Shown here: positions 6,089-6,245 of the stretch, one piece after another
Layout of the letters: each line of letters starts with the position of its first letter
How positions within the stretch are numbered: position 1 is the stretch's first letter
Made by a program: the position numbers and the translations under genes
From: Xanthobacteraceae bacterium
GTDB lineage: Bacteria > Pseudomonadota > Alphaproteobacteria > Rhizobiales > Xanthobacteraceae
Direction of reading: 5' to 3'
DNA: 6,245 nt
Assembly (NCBI GenBank): GCA_030043175.1
Contig: JASHYD010000367.1
Location: 1-6,245 of the forward strand
Notes under the pieces: generated by a model
What the model saw: only the letters and a program-made list of their open reading frames with translations
Database searches by the model: none
Told to the model about the DNA's origin: nothing

Positions 6089-6122
6089 CGCCGGAGGCAA
6101 TTATGCCTGACGGCTAACGCCG
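6087..6122. repeat. Direct repeats AACGCCG flanking a small hairpin
   Basis: AACGCCG occurs at 6087-6093 and again at 6116-6122, 29 bp apart, in the wider context GCYAACGCCGR. Between them AGGCA (6095-6099) and TGCCT (6104-6108) form a 5-bp stem with loop ATTA. The first repeat overlaps the upstream edge of the candidate -24 element, so a protein bound there could compete with or contact the polymerase. Confidence 0.4.
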
Positions 6123-6130
6123 ACAGGTGC

Positions 6131-6142
6131 TTGGCCGGCCAA
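6131..6142. promoter_or_regulatory. Perfect 12-bp palindrome TTGGCCGGCCAA, possible operator
   Basis: The sequence is identical to its own reverse complement over 12 bp. It lies about 45 bp upstream of the candidate -24 element, roughly 70-80 bp before the inferred start of transcription, a place where activator sites of sigma-54 promoters are often found. It does not match the NtrC dyad TGCAC-N5-GTGCA. The regulator is unknown. Confidence 0.35.
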
Positions 6143-6165
6143 TCTATGCGCTCGATGATCGTTCG

Positions 6166-6195
6166 GTGGTTTGGCTGGTGACGGCGTGGTTTTGC
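6166..6195. repeat. Direct repeat, 20-bp period (GTGGTTTGGC / GTGGTTTTGC)
   Basis: Two 10-bp units at 6166-6175 and 6186-6195 match at 9 of 10 positions and are spaced 20 bp apart, about two helical turns, so both would face the same side of the DNA. Direct repeats with such spacing are typical of AraC-type and similar activator sites. No protein can be named. Confidence 0.3.
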
Positions 6196-6245
6196 GGAAA
6201 CCGAGTTCGAGGGACAATAGTCGCAAAAGTCGAATTGAAGTCCGT

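Larger units (their letters stand above)
5807..6245. other. Non-coding leader and control region of the minus-strand block
   Basis: No convincing gene is seen in these 439 bases. Open frames exist on both strands, for example 5984-6181 (+) and a frame open from the right edge to about 5803 (-), but their translations are rich in Arg, Ser, Cys and His and show no domain or ribosome site. The region holds the binding-protein ribosome site, the leader hairpin, small dyads (GCCCA/TGGGC at 5906-5920; GCACT/AGTGC at 5919-5933; CCGGCCGG at 5949-5956), a sigma-54-like element near 6080, and repeats and a palindrome at 6087-6195. A gene reading rightwards could begin beyond 6245 and share this region. 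Confidence 0.7.

Noticed and set aside
5984..6181. 65-codon open frame on the plus strand
   Set aside because: No ribosome site was seen, composition is rich in Arg, Ser and Cys, there is no recognisable motif, and it overlaps the candidate control elements.
6219..6242. Three AGTC words at 9- and 11-bp spacing near the right edge
   Set aside because: The words are only 4 bp long and uneven in spacing; chance occurrence is likely.
5807..6245. TPP riboswitch (THI-box), considered because the binding protein resembles thiamine-precursor binders
   Set aside because: The conserved CTGAGA and GGATAATGCC-type segments were not found on the minus strand of the leader.
1..6245. Insertion sequences, tRNA or rRNA genes, CRISPR arrays
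   Set aside because: No transposase, terminal repeats, cloverleaf or regularly spaced repeats were seen.

Overview
The window is GC-rich, densely packed bacterial DNA. Gene content and protein style (NMT1/SsuA-type ABC importers, a Rieske oxygenase, an FAD-linked oxidase) suggest a metabolically versatile soil or plant-associated proteobacterium, most likely an alphaproteobacterium of the Rhizobiales type. This taxonomic reading is inference; the window holds no rRNA or other marker gene.

Layout. Positions 2-544 (+) hold the C-terminal 180 residues of a periplasmic substrate-binding protein whose start lies left of the window. It converges on a five-gene block on the minus strand that reads from right to left: substrate-binding protein (5806-4820), ABC ATPase (4823-3975), ABC permease (3978-3175), Rieske-type mononuclear non-heme iron oxygenase (3050-2040) and FAD-binding_4 flavoprotein (2000-600). 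The three transporter genes are tightly coupled: both junctions are 4-bp ATGA overlaps. A 124-bp structured gap separates permease from oxygenase, and a 39-bp gap with a small hairpin separates oxygenase from flavoprotein. Positions 5807-6245 contain no convincing gene. They hold the leader and probable control region of the block: a sigma-54-like -24/-12 element at about 6072-6088, a 12-bp palindrome and two sets of short repeats.

How the genes may work together. The transporter would bring in a small organic compound. The Rieske oxygenase would hydroxylate or demethylate it, or cleave an ether, and the flavoprotein would oxidise the compound or the product. The substrate cannot be read from sequence. 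No ferredoxin or reductase for the oxygenase is present in the window, so electrons must come from elsewhere. The coherent uptake-plus-oxidation block, with a candidate sigma-54 promoter and an unassigned substrate, is the most interesting thing here.

Two starts were revised. Both the binding protein and the oxygenase are best started at GTG codons that follow a perfect AGGAGG, rather than at the upstream ATGs of the longer open frames.
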